Below are positions 52,901 to 60,959 of a stretch of DNA of 64,000 nt, one piece after another. The first letter of the stretch is position 1; every line of letters begins with the position of its first letter. This stretch comes from DSYU01 sp964437595 (GTDB lineage: Bacteria > Chloroflexota > Anaerolineae > Anaerolineales > Anaerolineaceae), in contig CAYTHO010000006.1 in assembly GCA_964437595.1 (NCBI GenBank), forward strand, positions 1 through 64,000. The letters are read 5' to 3'. The notes beneath the pieces are model-generated. The model saw only the letters and a program-made list of their open reading frames with translations. It had not been told where the DNA came from and made no database searches. Both the position numbers and the translations under genes were made by a program.

Positions 52901-55436
52901 AATCAGGCCTGTCTTGAGCGGCTTCCTTGAAGGCTGCCAGGGCCATATCAGTTCGATCCAGGAGCAGCGCGGTGCAGCCCAAACCCCACTGCACGCGCCA
53001 GCGCAGTTCAGGCATATCCTCTGGCATATCGGCCAGTGAGCGGTAAGCCTCCAGAGCCTCTTCTAGCAGGCCGCGCTCGCGCAGGATATCGGCCATTAAG
53101 AAGCGCGCTTCGAGGTTATTGGGCGTGAGGGTAAGAACGCGCTGGATTGCCTGTCCAGCCTGCTGCAGGCGAGCGTCCATCGTCTCGGCATCCCATTCTT
53201 CCTCACTGGTGCGGAAATCCCCGAGCAGGATACGCGCATACAGCAAGGATGCGTCCGGTACAGGCAAGCCGCCGCGCAGGGCCAGTTCCAGAACTGGGAG
53301 CGCGCTTTCCGCATCGTTCAAATCGATCAACGCCAGGGCATATTCGTAAGCCAGATCCGGGGAACTGGCCCAATAGACGCGCACTTTATCCAACACTGCG
53401 CGCGCTTCATTGGTGTGGCCTAACACCCGCAGGGTGCGGCCATATAAAAGCGCGCAGCGGGCCGATTCCTGAGATAGAATAAAGGCTTTCTTCAGGTGTG
53501 GCAGCGCCTCGGCCAGCAGTCCGGCTGCGATACTGGCTTCTCCCAGTGCCAGGTGCCCTTCTGGCTGGTCCGGTACAGCGGTGACTGCTGAACGCAGAGT
53601 TTCCAGCGCGCGCCGGCCCTCGCCTTGACCCGCCTGGACGCGGGCCAACGCCAGCCAGGGCGCCAGGTTTTCGGGGGCCAGCAGGGTCGCCCGCACCAGG
53701 TAGGTTGTGGCGCGGCTTGGGTCCCCCTGCGCGACCAGCGCCTGCCCAAAAATTCCTAGCGCGGCGCCGTTATTGGCATCTTCAGCTAGAATGGCTTCAC
53801 TTAGCGAAACGGCAAGATCGGTACGTCCGGCATTTAACGCCACATGGGCGCACGCCAGACGGTCTGTTACCGAGGAGGGAGTAGATTGTTCCAGGACAAC
53901 CTGCCATTCGGACAGGGCTTGTTCCCAGTTCCCAGCCTTCCCCCACAGATTGCCCAGCAGCCGCCGCCCAGACGTGCTGCCTGGGTTAAGGGCTGCAACG
54001 CCGCGCGCATAGTGGATAGCCTGGTCCAGGTTTCCCAGGCGCTCTTGTATGCGGCTGGCAAGCTGGAGCAGTGAATAATCCGTGGGGCGGATTGACAATA
54101 GCGCCTGCGCAAGGCGCGCGGCATCTTCCACCAGGTCCAGATCGAGGAGAATTTTGAGCGCATCCTCAGGGCACCAGGTATAGACAAAATCGCCGCTAAA
54201 GGGCAGATCGAAACTGCGAACAGCTTCGAGCAGTTCAGCAGCACTTTGATGAGCCAAGTCGCGAGCCACGGCAGGCTCGGCCTGTACCATCTGGCGCGCA
54301 CGCTTGAGCTGGAGGAAAGCGCTGTCAACATCGCCAGGCACATGATCCATTACCATGGCAGAGTATGGATGGCTCATAAGAACCACGCCCAGTTCATTCT
54401 TCAGCCACCCAGCCGCGGATGCAAGATGTAAAACCTGGCCGCTTTCCATCAGCGGCCCGGTATCACTGGCTCCTTCGCCAACCTGCAAATTCAGGCGCTG
54501 CAGGTACAGCCCTGCCAGCCATTGTTTCAAAGTGGTTTCAACCACGTTGAACAACGACAGCGCCTGGGCGCGGTCTCCAGATAATTGGTAGAAAGAACCC
54601 ATCTGCTGCAGTCCGAGGGCGCGCTGAGAAAGGCCGGCCAGGTCGGGTTCGTTGACGCCGTTCTGGGCACGCAGGCTGGCAAATGCTGGATGGCTAACGA
54701 CGATATTGCCCGACAAAGCCGCGGCAATGCGCTCGCGCCCATGCAGGTTGAGCGCGCGCAGCAGGCACAACTGCATGGGAACTGGAAGACCGTGCAGGAG
54801 CCGAGAAAAAGCGCTGACGTGATCCTCCTCGCACAGCGGCTGGCTGAGCTGAATATGGGCAATCAGCGCAAAGGGAATCGGCTGCGCAGCGCGAGGGAGC
54901 AAGCTGCGCAGCATCTCTTCAGGATCGGGAATGAGTCCATACAGGCAAGCCAGCGGCGTGCGCCAGACAGCAAAGGCATTCCCTGGCCCATTATCTCCCT
55001 GGCCCGGCTTGGGCATAATCTCAGCCAGCAATCCGCTCCATGTGCCCGTCAGCCGCCGCCGCTCGCGTAAAGCAAGCGCCAGCAAAGCCGCCTCACGCAG
55101 GTTGACCGGGGGCTTGCCGGTTTGCTGGGCCATCTGATAAGCCTGTAGGGCGCGTTCTTGCATCGCCTGTCCTAAAGCAGCCAGCGGCTCGGCGCGCAGC
55201 GTTTCAGAGGGGCGCGGAACGCCATCCGTTACAGCGCCCAGGGCCAGCAGCGCCAGCCTGCCGGGGTTCCAGCTCTGAACCTGAGCGCCCAGGTTCTCCA
55301 GAGCTTCCTGGAGGCTGCTGGCCTGCTGCACACTTTGCCATACCAGCGGTTCCTGCCGCAGCGCCGCTAATACCTGCGCGGATTCCTCCGCCGGTAGAAT
55401 CCGCCCGATTTCACTAAAAATATCGTTGGACTGCAT
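49983..55436 (-). CDS. giant TPR-repeat scaffold protein
   Basis: At about 1,817 residues this protein is almost all helical repeats. After an N-terminal region (about 1-270) without clear repeats, TPR units of 34 residues run to the end, many canonical (for example ALEPSNARYAFKLGQSCL and EAYIELGSVYQDRREFLQAL). I estimate at least 30 units. There is no signal peptide, membrane helix or enzymatic motif. The start at 55436 is chosen since AGGTGA lies 4 bases upstream; an ATG at 55451 adds five residues. The stop overlaps the protease start, so both are made together, arguing for a complex in which it holds or senses the protease or its target. Confidence 0.85.
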   Translation of the reverse strand: MQSNDIFSEIGRILPAEESAQVLAALRQEPLVWQSVQQASSLQEALENLGAQVQSWNPGRLALLALGAVTDGVPRPSETLRAEPLAALGQAMQERALQAYQMAQQTGKPPVNLREAALLALALRERRRLTGTWSGLLAEIMPKPGQGDNGPGNAFAVWRTPLACLYGLIPDPEEMLRSLLPRAAQPIPFALIAHIQLSQPLCEEDHVSAFSRLLHGLPVPMQLCLLRALNLHGRERIAAALSGNIVVSHPAFASLRAQNGVNEPDLAGLSQRALGLQQMGSFYQLSGDRAQALSLFNVVETTLKQWLAGLYLQRLNLQVGEGASDTGPLMESGQVLHLASAAGWLKNELGVVLMSHPYSAMVMDHVPGDVDSAFLQLKRARQMVQAEPAVARDLAHQSAAELLEAVRSFDLPFSGDFVYTWCPEDALKILLDLDLVEDAARLAQALLSIRPTDYSLLQLASRIQERLGNLDQAIHYARGVAALNPGSTSGRRLLGNLWGKAGNWEQALSEWQVVLEQSTPSSVTDRLACAHVALNAGRTDLAVSLSEAILAEDANNGAALGIFGQALVAQGDPSRATTYLVRATLLAPENLAPWLALARVQAGQGEGRRALETLRSAVTAVPDQPEGHLALGEASIAAGLLAEALPHLKKAFILSQESARCALLYGRTLRVLGHTNEARAVLDKVRVYWASSPDLAYEYALALIDLNDAESALPVLELALRGGLPVPDASLLYARILLGDFRTSEEEWDAETMDARLQQAGQAIQRVLTLTPNNLEARFLMADILRERGLLEEALEAYRSLADMPEDMPELRWRVQWGLGCTALLLDRTDMALAAFKEAAQDRPDSIPVLRSLADASLRANLLQEALECAASVLRLAPDDVNTLSWFANFVTRAGEPRKAVEALERAVQLDPERPDLLVNLASGQATAGDLPGARVTLEKLLSLAVVISRADLRRAAHVYLRLEDPQSALACYARALLADSQPSSGLLFEVAQLHERLGNYEAALDLVQQAIEDGLDQLPQPETLPIYLLQADLLALLDRPQAALAVLERALRLAQSEQGDFDEAENTTLNHIQGEIHDRFTRLMIHAGDLPAALHHAEKSLSCNLSNAALCYRAADLALALLQNDRAARIIKSFQVGEDGPLTALFRQGQSGSDLLALQVEMALAGESDIPPFDWVEAGLRETPGSARLMAAKARLLAREGSLAAAREQYIAARQKMGEGCALWLAEAALEVQAWKDVPDLYERCTLMQAGEARAQLGLARALVMCAERQQLSVVAGCLRNTPGPGALSEENHQKYEAAIRLAGRLVNTGEIGRWQARGQAAFAPSAQAARALASMPSQPEDIAALISALRHLNNRGAAIQVSRRYPDHALVLLQLALCYLGDSSTGNSPEGTPSTEGVSIARRAVLADPNQALGHAVLAMLNLQGGQLSAALDAYEAALSIWSDEPDWHDAAGDLCIQVGNLQTGMDHYRQALALEPSNARYAFKLGQSCLSDEDIAGAIGCLERSTAIDPTQPDAWLTLATAYHMADRLPQALEAARKASELNAASADALLIAGETALSMNLSDQALEFAQSAVRREPENAEAVLFLSNVLVLRGRVEDGLTMIEQACPDVKAFFPVAFERAKLIRRLHGPQAAVDVLEKLVKDYPEEPDLLNFLARTQAECGEVKAAERYAFRALRLDPNQPDLTLMLGRLNRKNGNLDQAVHLLGEVIRMEPNLVEAYIELGSVYQDRREFLQALQVYQQAMRIAPGDYQAYYQSGLILRDSKDYVNAEAMLRRAAELAPDSAGQVAVSIRRQLVAVIALNLVHHKQEVMIS

Positions 55437-55494
55437 AGAATCACCTGCCATTGTGCTGAATCCTGGAGTGCGAACGGCCCGACTTTGGGTATTG

Positions 55495-55815
55495 CTATAT
55501 CACCCTGACCATAAAAAAGGCGACTATCAGCATGATGAAGCCAAATAGTACCAAGAAAATACCGATCCCGGCGCTGGTGCGCACCAACTGGTTTATCGCT
55601 TCCATCAATGAAGAAGCATTCCCCACCAGTCCGGCGATATCTTCGGTAAGGCCTTTCTGGGCCAGCCGCGCGGTCTGCGTAGCAATGGAATGCACCTCTT
55701 TGCCCGATACGCGCGTGACGAGTAAGATGATGCCTGCGCCAATGGAAATCACGCCCAGCAGCGTCAGGCTGGTAGCAAGGATAAAGACGAAGTCTTTTAC
55801 ATCGTAAGGGAACAT
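55495..55815 (-). CDS. small two-helix membrane protein, first gene of the sigma-54 operon
   Basis: This 106-residue protein has two membrane helices (about 8-33 and 82-105) joined by about 48 residues that look amphipathic and helical (SIATQTARLAQKGLTEDIAGLVGNASSLMEAINQLV). GGAGG lies 5 bases before the ATG. It is the first gene after the -24/-12 promoter and 58 bases before the TPR gene. It may anchor the TPR/protease pair to the membrane or be its effector; that is inference. No family is recognised. Confidence 0.7.
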   Translation of the reverse strand: MFPYDVKDFVFILATSLTLLGVISIGAGIILLVTRVSGKEVHSIATQTARLAQKGLTEDIAGLVGNASSLMEAINQLVRTSAGIGIFLVLFGFIMLIVAFFMVRVI

Positions 55816-55848
55816 ACTGCCTCCTGGAGAATCTCTAGGAGGAAGAGA

Positions 55849-55864
55849 TGCAATATACGTGCCA
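55849..55864 (-). promoter_or_regulatory. sigma-54 (-24/-12) promoter of the TPR/protease operon
   Basis: On the minus strand TGGCACG-TATA-TTGCA reproduces the sigma-54 consensus in every conserved base with correct spacing. The start point should fall about 12 bases further on, some 20 bases before the ATG at 55815. It directly follows a terminator hairpin, so the operon should not be read from upstream genes. Confidence 0.9.
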
Positions 55865-55874
55865 GAAAATCAAA

Positions 55875-55911
55875 CATGCCGCCGTTGGGCCTTTTGCTCA
55901 ACGGCGGCATG
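55875..55911. terminator. strong hairpin terminator after the SDR genes
   Basis: A 13-bp perfect stem (CATGCCGCCGTTG with CAACGGCGGCATG) and 11-base loop starts 13 bases after the SDR stop. On the minus strand TTTGATTTTC follows. It insulates the SDR transcript from the sigma-54 promoter. As a dyad it could also be an enhancer site, but the local activator lacks an HTH. Confidence 0.8.
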
Positions 55912-55923
55912 TTCACTTTTGAT

Positions 55924-56796
55924 TTAGACAGCTTCCTGCCAACTCACGGCAACATTCCGTTTTTCCCGAGCCGCGCGCCAGCGGTTGTTGATCAGCGCAG
56001 CGATCCACGCCGGAGGAAGCAGGCCGCCCAATAACTGAAGCATGCTGTTCAGCAGGCCAGGAATGACCAGCGCCCGGCCTTTCAGCGCGCAGTCGATGGT
56101 TTGGGCTGCCACGGCTCCGGTGTTCTGGGTGGTCACCTGGCCCATCCAACCCTGTACCTCAATTGCCTCGATGCATTCGCGAGTAGTGGGCATGCCGGCG
56201 GGGCACAGTACGGTCACCGTTGCGCCCAACTCGCGTACTTCTTCCCGCAGCGCCAGAGAAAAATCCAGCAAAAAGCGCTTAGAGGCTGCATACGTAGCCT
56301 TGACGGGCATGGGGTAGAACGCCGCCAGGCTGGCAACATTGATGATGCGGAAAGCAGCCATCGGGTCGCGGTGCTCGAGCAAGGCATGGGTCATTTCCAG
56401 AGTGCCCTCAATGTTGAGACGCAGAATAGTGCGTATTTGCTGGCGGGTCTGTTCGTAGAATAATCCCTCATAATCCAGGCCTGCCACATTGATGAGCATC
56501 CAGAAGCGCAGCCCCTTGGTGCGGATGCCCTCGAAAAGGGCATTTCGCGCGGCAACGTCTGTCAAATCGCAGGGCTGCACCATCACGCGCACGCCGTAAG
56601 CATTGCGCAGTCCCTCAGCCAACATCTCCAACGGTTCCTGGCGCAGATCAGTGAGGAACAGGTCCCACCCGCGGCTGGCGCACTCTACCGCAAAAGCCTT
56701 GCCCAGGCCGCCCGCCGCGCCAGAAATCACCACCGATGGTACACCCGTGGCAAAAACGTTCATCTGAGGCGTATTCTCAATTGCATTTGCGATCAT
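55924..56796 (-). CDS. short-chain dehydrogenase/reductase (SDR)
   Basis: This 290-residue SDR has the nucleotide loop ISGAAGGLGKA (GxxxGxG), NVAG, and the catalytic YAASK. It resembles classical ketoacyl/steroid-type SDRs with a hydrophobic C-terminal stretch (about 245-275) that may touch the membrane. The start at 56796 overlaps the preceding SDR stop (ATGA) and has GGAGGG 7 bases upstream; the longer frame to 57027 lies inside that gene. The cofactor is NAD(P); the substrate is unknown. Confidence 0.9.
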   Translation of the reverse strand: MIANAIENTPQMNVFATGVPSVVISGAAGGLGKAFAVECASRGWDLFLTDLRQEPLEMLAEGLRNAYGVRVMVQPCDLTDVAARNALFEGIRTKGLRFWMLINVAGLDYEGLFYEQTRQQIRTILRLNIEGTLEMTHALLEHRDPMAAFRIINVASLAAFYPMPVKATYAASKRFLLDFSLALREEVRELGATVTVLCPAGMPTTRECIEAIEVQGWMGQVTTQNTGAVAAQTIDCALKGRALVIPGLLNSMLQLLGGLLPPAWIAALINNRWRAAREKRNVAVSWQEAV

Positions 56797-57695
56797 TGTT
56801 CGCCCTCCAGCACAGGATTTTCCTGGGAAATACCACACATCTGTTCTGATAAGGCCCACAGGCGCAGCGCGGAATCGCGGTTTAAGGCCTGCTTGCTGGC
56901 TTTCTTGGGCGCACTGTCCTTCCAGTAGATCTCTGGCGAAAACTCGATCGAAGGTTCTGTAACCAGGTAAGCAATTCCTTTGGCCGACTCCTGCGGTGTG
57001 ACCCCGCCCGAGCGCCGCCTGGCCCAAATCCAGCGCACCAGGCCAGGGTTGCCTTTCAGTCCAATATCAGTCTTCACCAGGCCCGGGTCGGCAGCGAAAG
57101 CGCGCACGCTGGCCCCCTCCCCCAGAATGCGGTTGAGTTGCAGGGTAAATAACACATTCGCCAGCTTGGTCTGCCCGTAAGCACGCAGGCCGTTGTAACG
57201 ACGGCGAAGTTGGATATCTTCCCATTTGAGGCGGGCGCCAAAATGTGAATCCGAGCTGACCGTTACAACCCGCCCCATCGGCGCGGCCTTGAGCAGCGGC
57301 AGAAGCGAATGGGTGAGTAGAAACGGCGCCAGGTGATTGACCGCCCACTGCGTCTCAAAGCCCTCGGGGGTCAGCGTCAGCCAGTAGGTAAACGTCCCGG
57401 CATTATTGACCAGTCCATCTATGCATCCTCGCCCACTGTTCATCACCAGCCCGTGAATTTCACCGGCCAGCCGGCGCACATGGCTCTGCAAGGAAAGGTC
57501 GGCGATGCAGTACACAGCGCCCGCATTCGGGTTAATGAAGCGCAGTTTTTGTTCTGCTTCCCGGCAGCGCTCCGCCGAGCGCCCTACGCCAATCACCCAG
57601 GCGCCCTGGCGGGTAAGGATCTCGGCTACCGCCAGCCCAATCCCGGATGTGGCCCCGGTGACGACAAAAGTCTTATCTGATAAGGTTGTATCCAT
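56793..57695 (-). CDS. short-chain dehydrogenase (retinol-dehydrogenase-like)
   Basis: This 300-residue SDR has VVTGATSGIGLAV, NNAG (LVNNAGTF) and YGQTK, with the SSDSH segment giving the catalytic Ser. The longer C-terminal region and order of motifs match the RDH/WW-domain-oxidoreductase-like group. It is coupled to the second SDR by ATGA. It lies 91 bases after the NtrC-like gene without a clear promoter, so it may be read from the rpoN operon. A link with the protease system is possible but unproven. Confidence 0.9.
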   Translation of the reverse strand: MDTTLSDKTFVVTGATSGIGLAVAEILTRQGAWVIGVGRSAERCREAEQKLRFINPNAGAVYCIADLSLQSHVRRLAGEIHGLVMNSGRGCIDGLVNNAGTFTYWLTLTPEGFETQWAVNHLAPFLLTHSLLPLLKAAPMGRVVTVSSDSHFGARLKWEDIQLRRRYNGLRAYGQTKLANVLFTLQLNRILGEGASVRAFAADPGLVKTDIGLKGNPGLVRWIWARRRSGGVTPQESAKGIAYLVTEPSIEFSPEIYWKDSAPKKASKQALNRDSALRLWALSEQMCGISQENPVLEGEQ

Positions 57696-57786
57696 AGGTT
57701 ATCCCATCCTTTTCTGGTAATACGATACCGCATGGAAGGATGGAGAAAAATCCACCTATGGGTGGAAACGCGGGGTGGAGAAAACG

Positions 57787-58965
57787 TTATTGTTCGGCAG
57801 CCTTCACGATATCCGCCGGCAGGTCGGGCAGGTCAATCGTTTCTCCGTCGCAAAAGAGCATGGCCCGTTCGATGGCGTTGTTTAACTCACGAATGTTGCC
57901 AGCCCAGTTGTACGCCGTCAGCGCCTGCATGGCAAGCGGTGATACATTGGTGACATTCATGCCCTGCTTGGCATTGTGCATCCGCAAAAAATGCCCGACC
58001 AGCTCAGGAATATCGCCAGGGCGCTCGCGCAGGGGCGGCAGATGCAGGTCAACCACCTTCAGGCGATAATAGAGGTCCTCGCGGAACTGCCCATCGCGGA
58101 TCATGGTCTTCAGGTCGCGGTTGGAGGCAGCCAGGAGCTGCACATCCACATGGATGAGGTTGGTACCGCCCACCCGCCGGAAAGCACGTTCCTCCAGCGC
58201 GCGCAGCAGCTTGGCCTGGATATCCAGCGGCATCGAGGATATTTCGTCCAGGAAAAGCACGCCGCCATCGGCCACTTCCATCAGGCCGTTCTTTTTCCGT
58301 TCCGCGCCGGTAAATGCGCCAGCCTCGTAGCCAAACAGCTCTGATTCGAGCATGGTGGGTTGGATCGCCGCGCAGTTGATGGCGATAAAGGCTTTGTTGG
58401 CGCGCGGGCCGCTCTGGTGGATGAATTTCGCCAGCACTTCCTTACCCGTGCCTGTTTCGCCTGTAATCAGCACAGAAACCGAAGCAGCCGCAGCGCGCTG
58501 GGCCATAGCCAGCATTTTTTGCAGGCTGGTCTTCTCACCGATAATGGTTGTGCCGCTGCGCTTCTGCGTTTCGCGCAGGTGGTTCAGTTCGCGGCGCATC
58601 GAAACGATCTCGCAGGCCCGCTGGAGCGATTTTTCCAACTGTGAAAATTGGATCGGCTTGGCCAAAAAATCATGCGCGCCATTCTTAATTGCATCCACGG
58701 CCATCTCAATATCGCCATAGGCAGTGATCAGGATGATCGGCGGGCGCACAGGCAGGTTGGTGGTTTCGTAAAGCAGGTTAGGGCCGTAGCCGTCTGGGAG
58801 CTGCACATCCAGCAGAACCACATCGCTGTCGCCGCGCTGAAGACAGGCGCGCGCATCTGCCAGCGTGCCCACACCGCGCGCCTCGTAACCACGCGATGTC
58901 AGAAATTCCTCGGCATTGCGCCGGAAGGTTTCCTCATCATCCACAATTAAAACCGTAAAACTCAT
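57787..58965 (-). CDS. NtrC-type sigma-54 activator lacking the HTH domain
   Basis: This 392-residue regulator has a receiver domain (phospho-acceptor Asp53 in VVLLDVQLPD) and an AAA+ sigma-54 activation domain: Walker A GETGTGKE (169-176), the sigma-54 contact loop GAFTGA (216-221), and Walker B GGVLFLDE (234-241). The chain ends just after the AAA+ lid (LPDLPADIVKAAEQ); the usual C-terminal Fis-type HTH of 50-60 residues is missing, and the stop is clean. It should activate sigma-54 polymerase from solution, which is feasible if sigma-54 promoters here are few. Its ATG overlaps the kinase stop. Confidence 0.93.
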   Translation of the reverse strand: MSFTVLIVDDEETFRRNAEEFLTSRGYEARGVGTLADARACLQRGDSDVVLLDVQLPDGYGPNLLYETTNLPVRPPIILITAYGDIEMAVDAIKNGAHDFLAKPIQFSQLEKSLQRACEIVSMRRELNHLRETQKRSGTTIIGEKTSLQKMLAMAQRAAAASVSVLITGETGTGKEVLAKFIHQSGPRANKAFIAINCAAIQPTMLESELFGYEAGAFTGAERKKNGLMEVADGGVLFLDEISSMPLDIQAKLLRALEERAFRRVGGTNLIHVDVQLLAASNRDLKTMIRDGQFREDLYYRLKVVDLHLPPLRERPGDIPELVGHFLRMHNAKQGMNVTNVSPLAMQALTAYNWAGNIRELNNAIERAMLFCDGETIDLPDLPADIVKAAEQ

Positions 58966-60959
58966 TGCGTCTCTCCCTGGAACGCTGACAAAGTAACATG
59001 AAACACCGTCCCACCGGGAAAGGTGTTCACTGTGATGCCGCCGTGATGCGCGGTGACGATGCGCTTGGTAATTGCCAGGCCTAACCCGGTCCCCTGCGAC
59101 TTAGTTGTGACGAAGGGTTCGAAGATGCGCTCGCGAACTTCATCCGGGATACCGGGCCCGTTATCGGTAATTGTAACCTCGACTTGCGGCCTTCCCACGC
59201 ACTGCTGGCATGCCGCTACGCGTACCGCCAGAGTCCCCCCACTGACAACATTTTCCCTGGCGATTCCTGGAGAGTTCTCTGCGCTGTTGGCGTTACTCGC
59301 TATGCTCATAGCCTCAACTGCATTGCTGATCAGGTTGGTGAAAACCTGTTCAAGCGAGCGCGGATCGCCTAAAACAGGAGGCGTATCGGGCTCAGCCTGA
59401 AAGAAGGCCGTAATATTTACCTTTGCCATGCGCGGGCGCCAGCGGTCGAGCAGGCGGCGCAGCAGGGCCTCCAGATCTACTGACTCAAACTTGTGCTCTA
59501 CCTGCCGCGAGAAATTGAGCACCCCTTCCATCAGGTGGTTGAGGCGGGTGCAGTCGTTCAGCAGTCGGAGGATACTTTCTTGATTAGGATCCCCTTCTGG
59601 CAGTTTGACGGTGAGTAGCTGCAGGCCGGTGGAAATGTTATTGATTGGGTTGCGCACCTCGTGGGCGAAGACAGCCGTTACCTCGCCCAGAACAGCGCGC
59701 TGCTCCAACTGCTGAGTACGGTTGCGGATTTCTTCGTTCTCGCTAACGTCGCGGAAAAAGATAACAATTGCCAGGGTTTCGCCTTCGCGCTCGACAGGGA
59801 TAATTTGAACGTGCGCCGGGAAAGACTGCCCATTACGGCGGTGCAGCGAGACGCTGCCCATGTTGTGGGTGGGGATACCCTGGCAGGCCGTTTCGAGAGC
59901 GGGCAGCAGCCGCTCGGGGCCGATGAGAATATTTTCTACCGGCTGGCCTTTGACTTCCCAATCCGCGTAACCCAGCATCCATTCCGCAGCCGGGTTCATT
60001 TCGTTTACGGATAAATCGCGATTCACCAGCAGAATGCCCTCCTGGGTATTCTCCCCAATCGAGCGCCAGATGCAGAGATCGCGGCGGTTTTCCATTGCCA
60101 GCTCTCGAAGGCTGGTGAGCTGCGCTATGTTTTCCAGCACCCCGTTGAACTGCTTGCCCAGCATCTCAACCAGTGTAAGCGTGCTTTCAGTAGGCTCTTG
60201 AACCAGGTCGGCCAGCACCAGCAGCCCGTTATGGGGAATGGGCACTGAAGCCAGATAGGTGAAATCCTTCATGCGCGCGGCACGGTGCAGATCCGTTTGC
60301 ACGCGGCGCCCCGGGCGCCAGATGAAGGGTTTCGAGAGCCGCAGCAGGTCGTTTGCAGAAATCGTATCCGGCAGCAGATTGGCTTCGCCATCCTCTGCGG
60401 CCTTCCACACCAGCGAGTCCCCTGCTTCCATTCGGTATAACGCGGCAACCGACAACTCCAACGCCTGCCGGGTGGCAGCGAGGCCGCGGGTGAGCGTCTG
60501 GCGCATGGATTCCTGCTCTGGCAGCCGGTTGATCTCCACCAGCGTCTCGGCAAGCCGTTCCATGCGGCTAATGATTTTCTTACGATGGCTCTCTAGTGGA
60601 TAAAAAACCAGGGCCAGCCACTGTCCAGAAGCATCCAGTGCGTGCACCTGCAAATTGATCGGCAGCGGCTGCCGGTTACGCCGGTCGATGAACACACTGA
60701 GCACCTCATCGCCTGCCAGCACATGCGTTGGCAGCCCGCTGACCAGGCTGCGCAGGTCACGCGCATTGATTTCATTAAAGGCAAAGGCTGTGAGCTGAAG
60801 AAATGCGCTATTCGCCAGGATAATTTGCTCTCGTGGATTGTCTATTAACAGCGTCGGGGACGTCAGAAGTTGGAACAAGGCGGAAAATTCCACCTCACCT
60901 GGCAACTTCGTCCGCCGCGGCTGGCCCATGGATGGACGGGTAGGAAACGCCGCTGTCAT
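58962..60959 (-). CDS. NtrB-like PAS/GAF sensor histidine kinase
   Basis: This 665-residue soluble kinase has an N-terminal PAS (about 30-130), a GAF-like region (about 150-310), a second PAS (about 325-425), HisKA with His433 in FAHEVRNPINNIS, and HATPase_c (ITDNGPGIPDEVRERIFEPF, GTGLGLAITKRIV). No membrane helix is seen, so it senses an internal signal. It is translationally coupled on both sides (ATGA with rpoN and with the activator), so it is almost certainly the partner of the NtrC-like protein. Confidence 0.93.
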   Translation of the reverse strand: MTAAFPTRPSMGQPRRTKLPGEVEFSALFQLLTSPTLLIDNPREQIILANSAFLQLTAFAFNEINARDLRSLVSGLPTHVLAGDEVLSVFIDRRNRQPLPINLQVHALDASGQWLALVFYPLESHRKKIISRMERLAETLVEINRLPEQESMRQTLTRGLAATRQALELSVAALYRMEAGDSLVWKAAEDGEANLLPDTISANDLLRLSKPFIWRPGRRVQTDLHRAARMKDFTYLASVPIPHNGLLVLADLVQEPTESTLTLVEMLGKQFNGVLENIAQLTSLRELAMENRRDLCIWRSIGENTQEGILLVNRDLSVNEMNPAAEWMLGYADWEVKGQPVENILIGPERLLPALETACQGIPTHNMGSVSLHRRNGQSFPAHVQIIPVEREGETLAIVIFFRDVSENEEIRNRTQQLEQRAVLGEVTAVFAHEVRNPINNISTGLQLLTVKLPEGDPNQESILRLLNDCTRLNHLMEGVLNFSRQVEHKFESVDLEALLRRLLDRWRPRMAKVNITAFFQAEPDTPPVLGDPRSLEQVFTNLISNAVEAMSIASNANSAENSPGIARENVVSGGTLAVRVAACQQCVGRPQVEVTITDNGPGIPDEVRERIFEPFVTTKSQGTGLGLAITKRIVTAHHGGITVNTFPGGTVFHVTLSAFQGETQ

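Noticed and set aside
47134..55436. Type III-E CRISPR TPR-CHAT module
   Set aside because: No CRISPR repeats, gRAMP, Cas1 or Csx30-like genes are present, and TPR and protease are in two genes under a sigma-54 promoter.
57696..57786. Sigma-54 promoter before the first SDR gene
   Set aside because: No GG-N10-GC element with a TGGC/TTGC context is present on the minus strand.
57696..57786. Frameshifted HTH at the end of the NtrC-like gene
   Set aside because: The region after the stop was read in all three frames and gives no Fis-type helix-turn-helix; it is followed by the SDR start.
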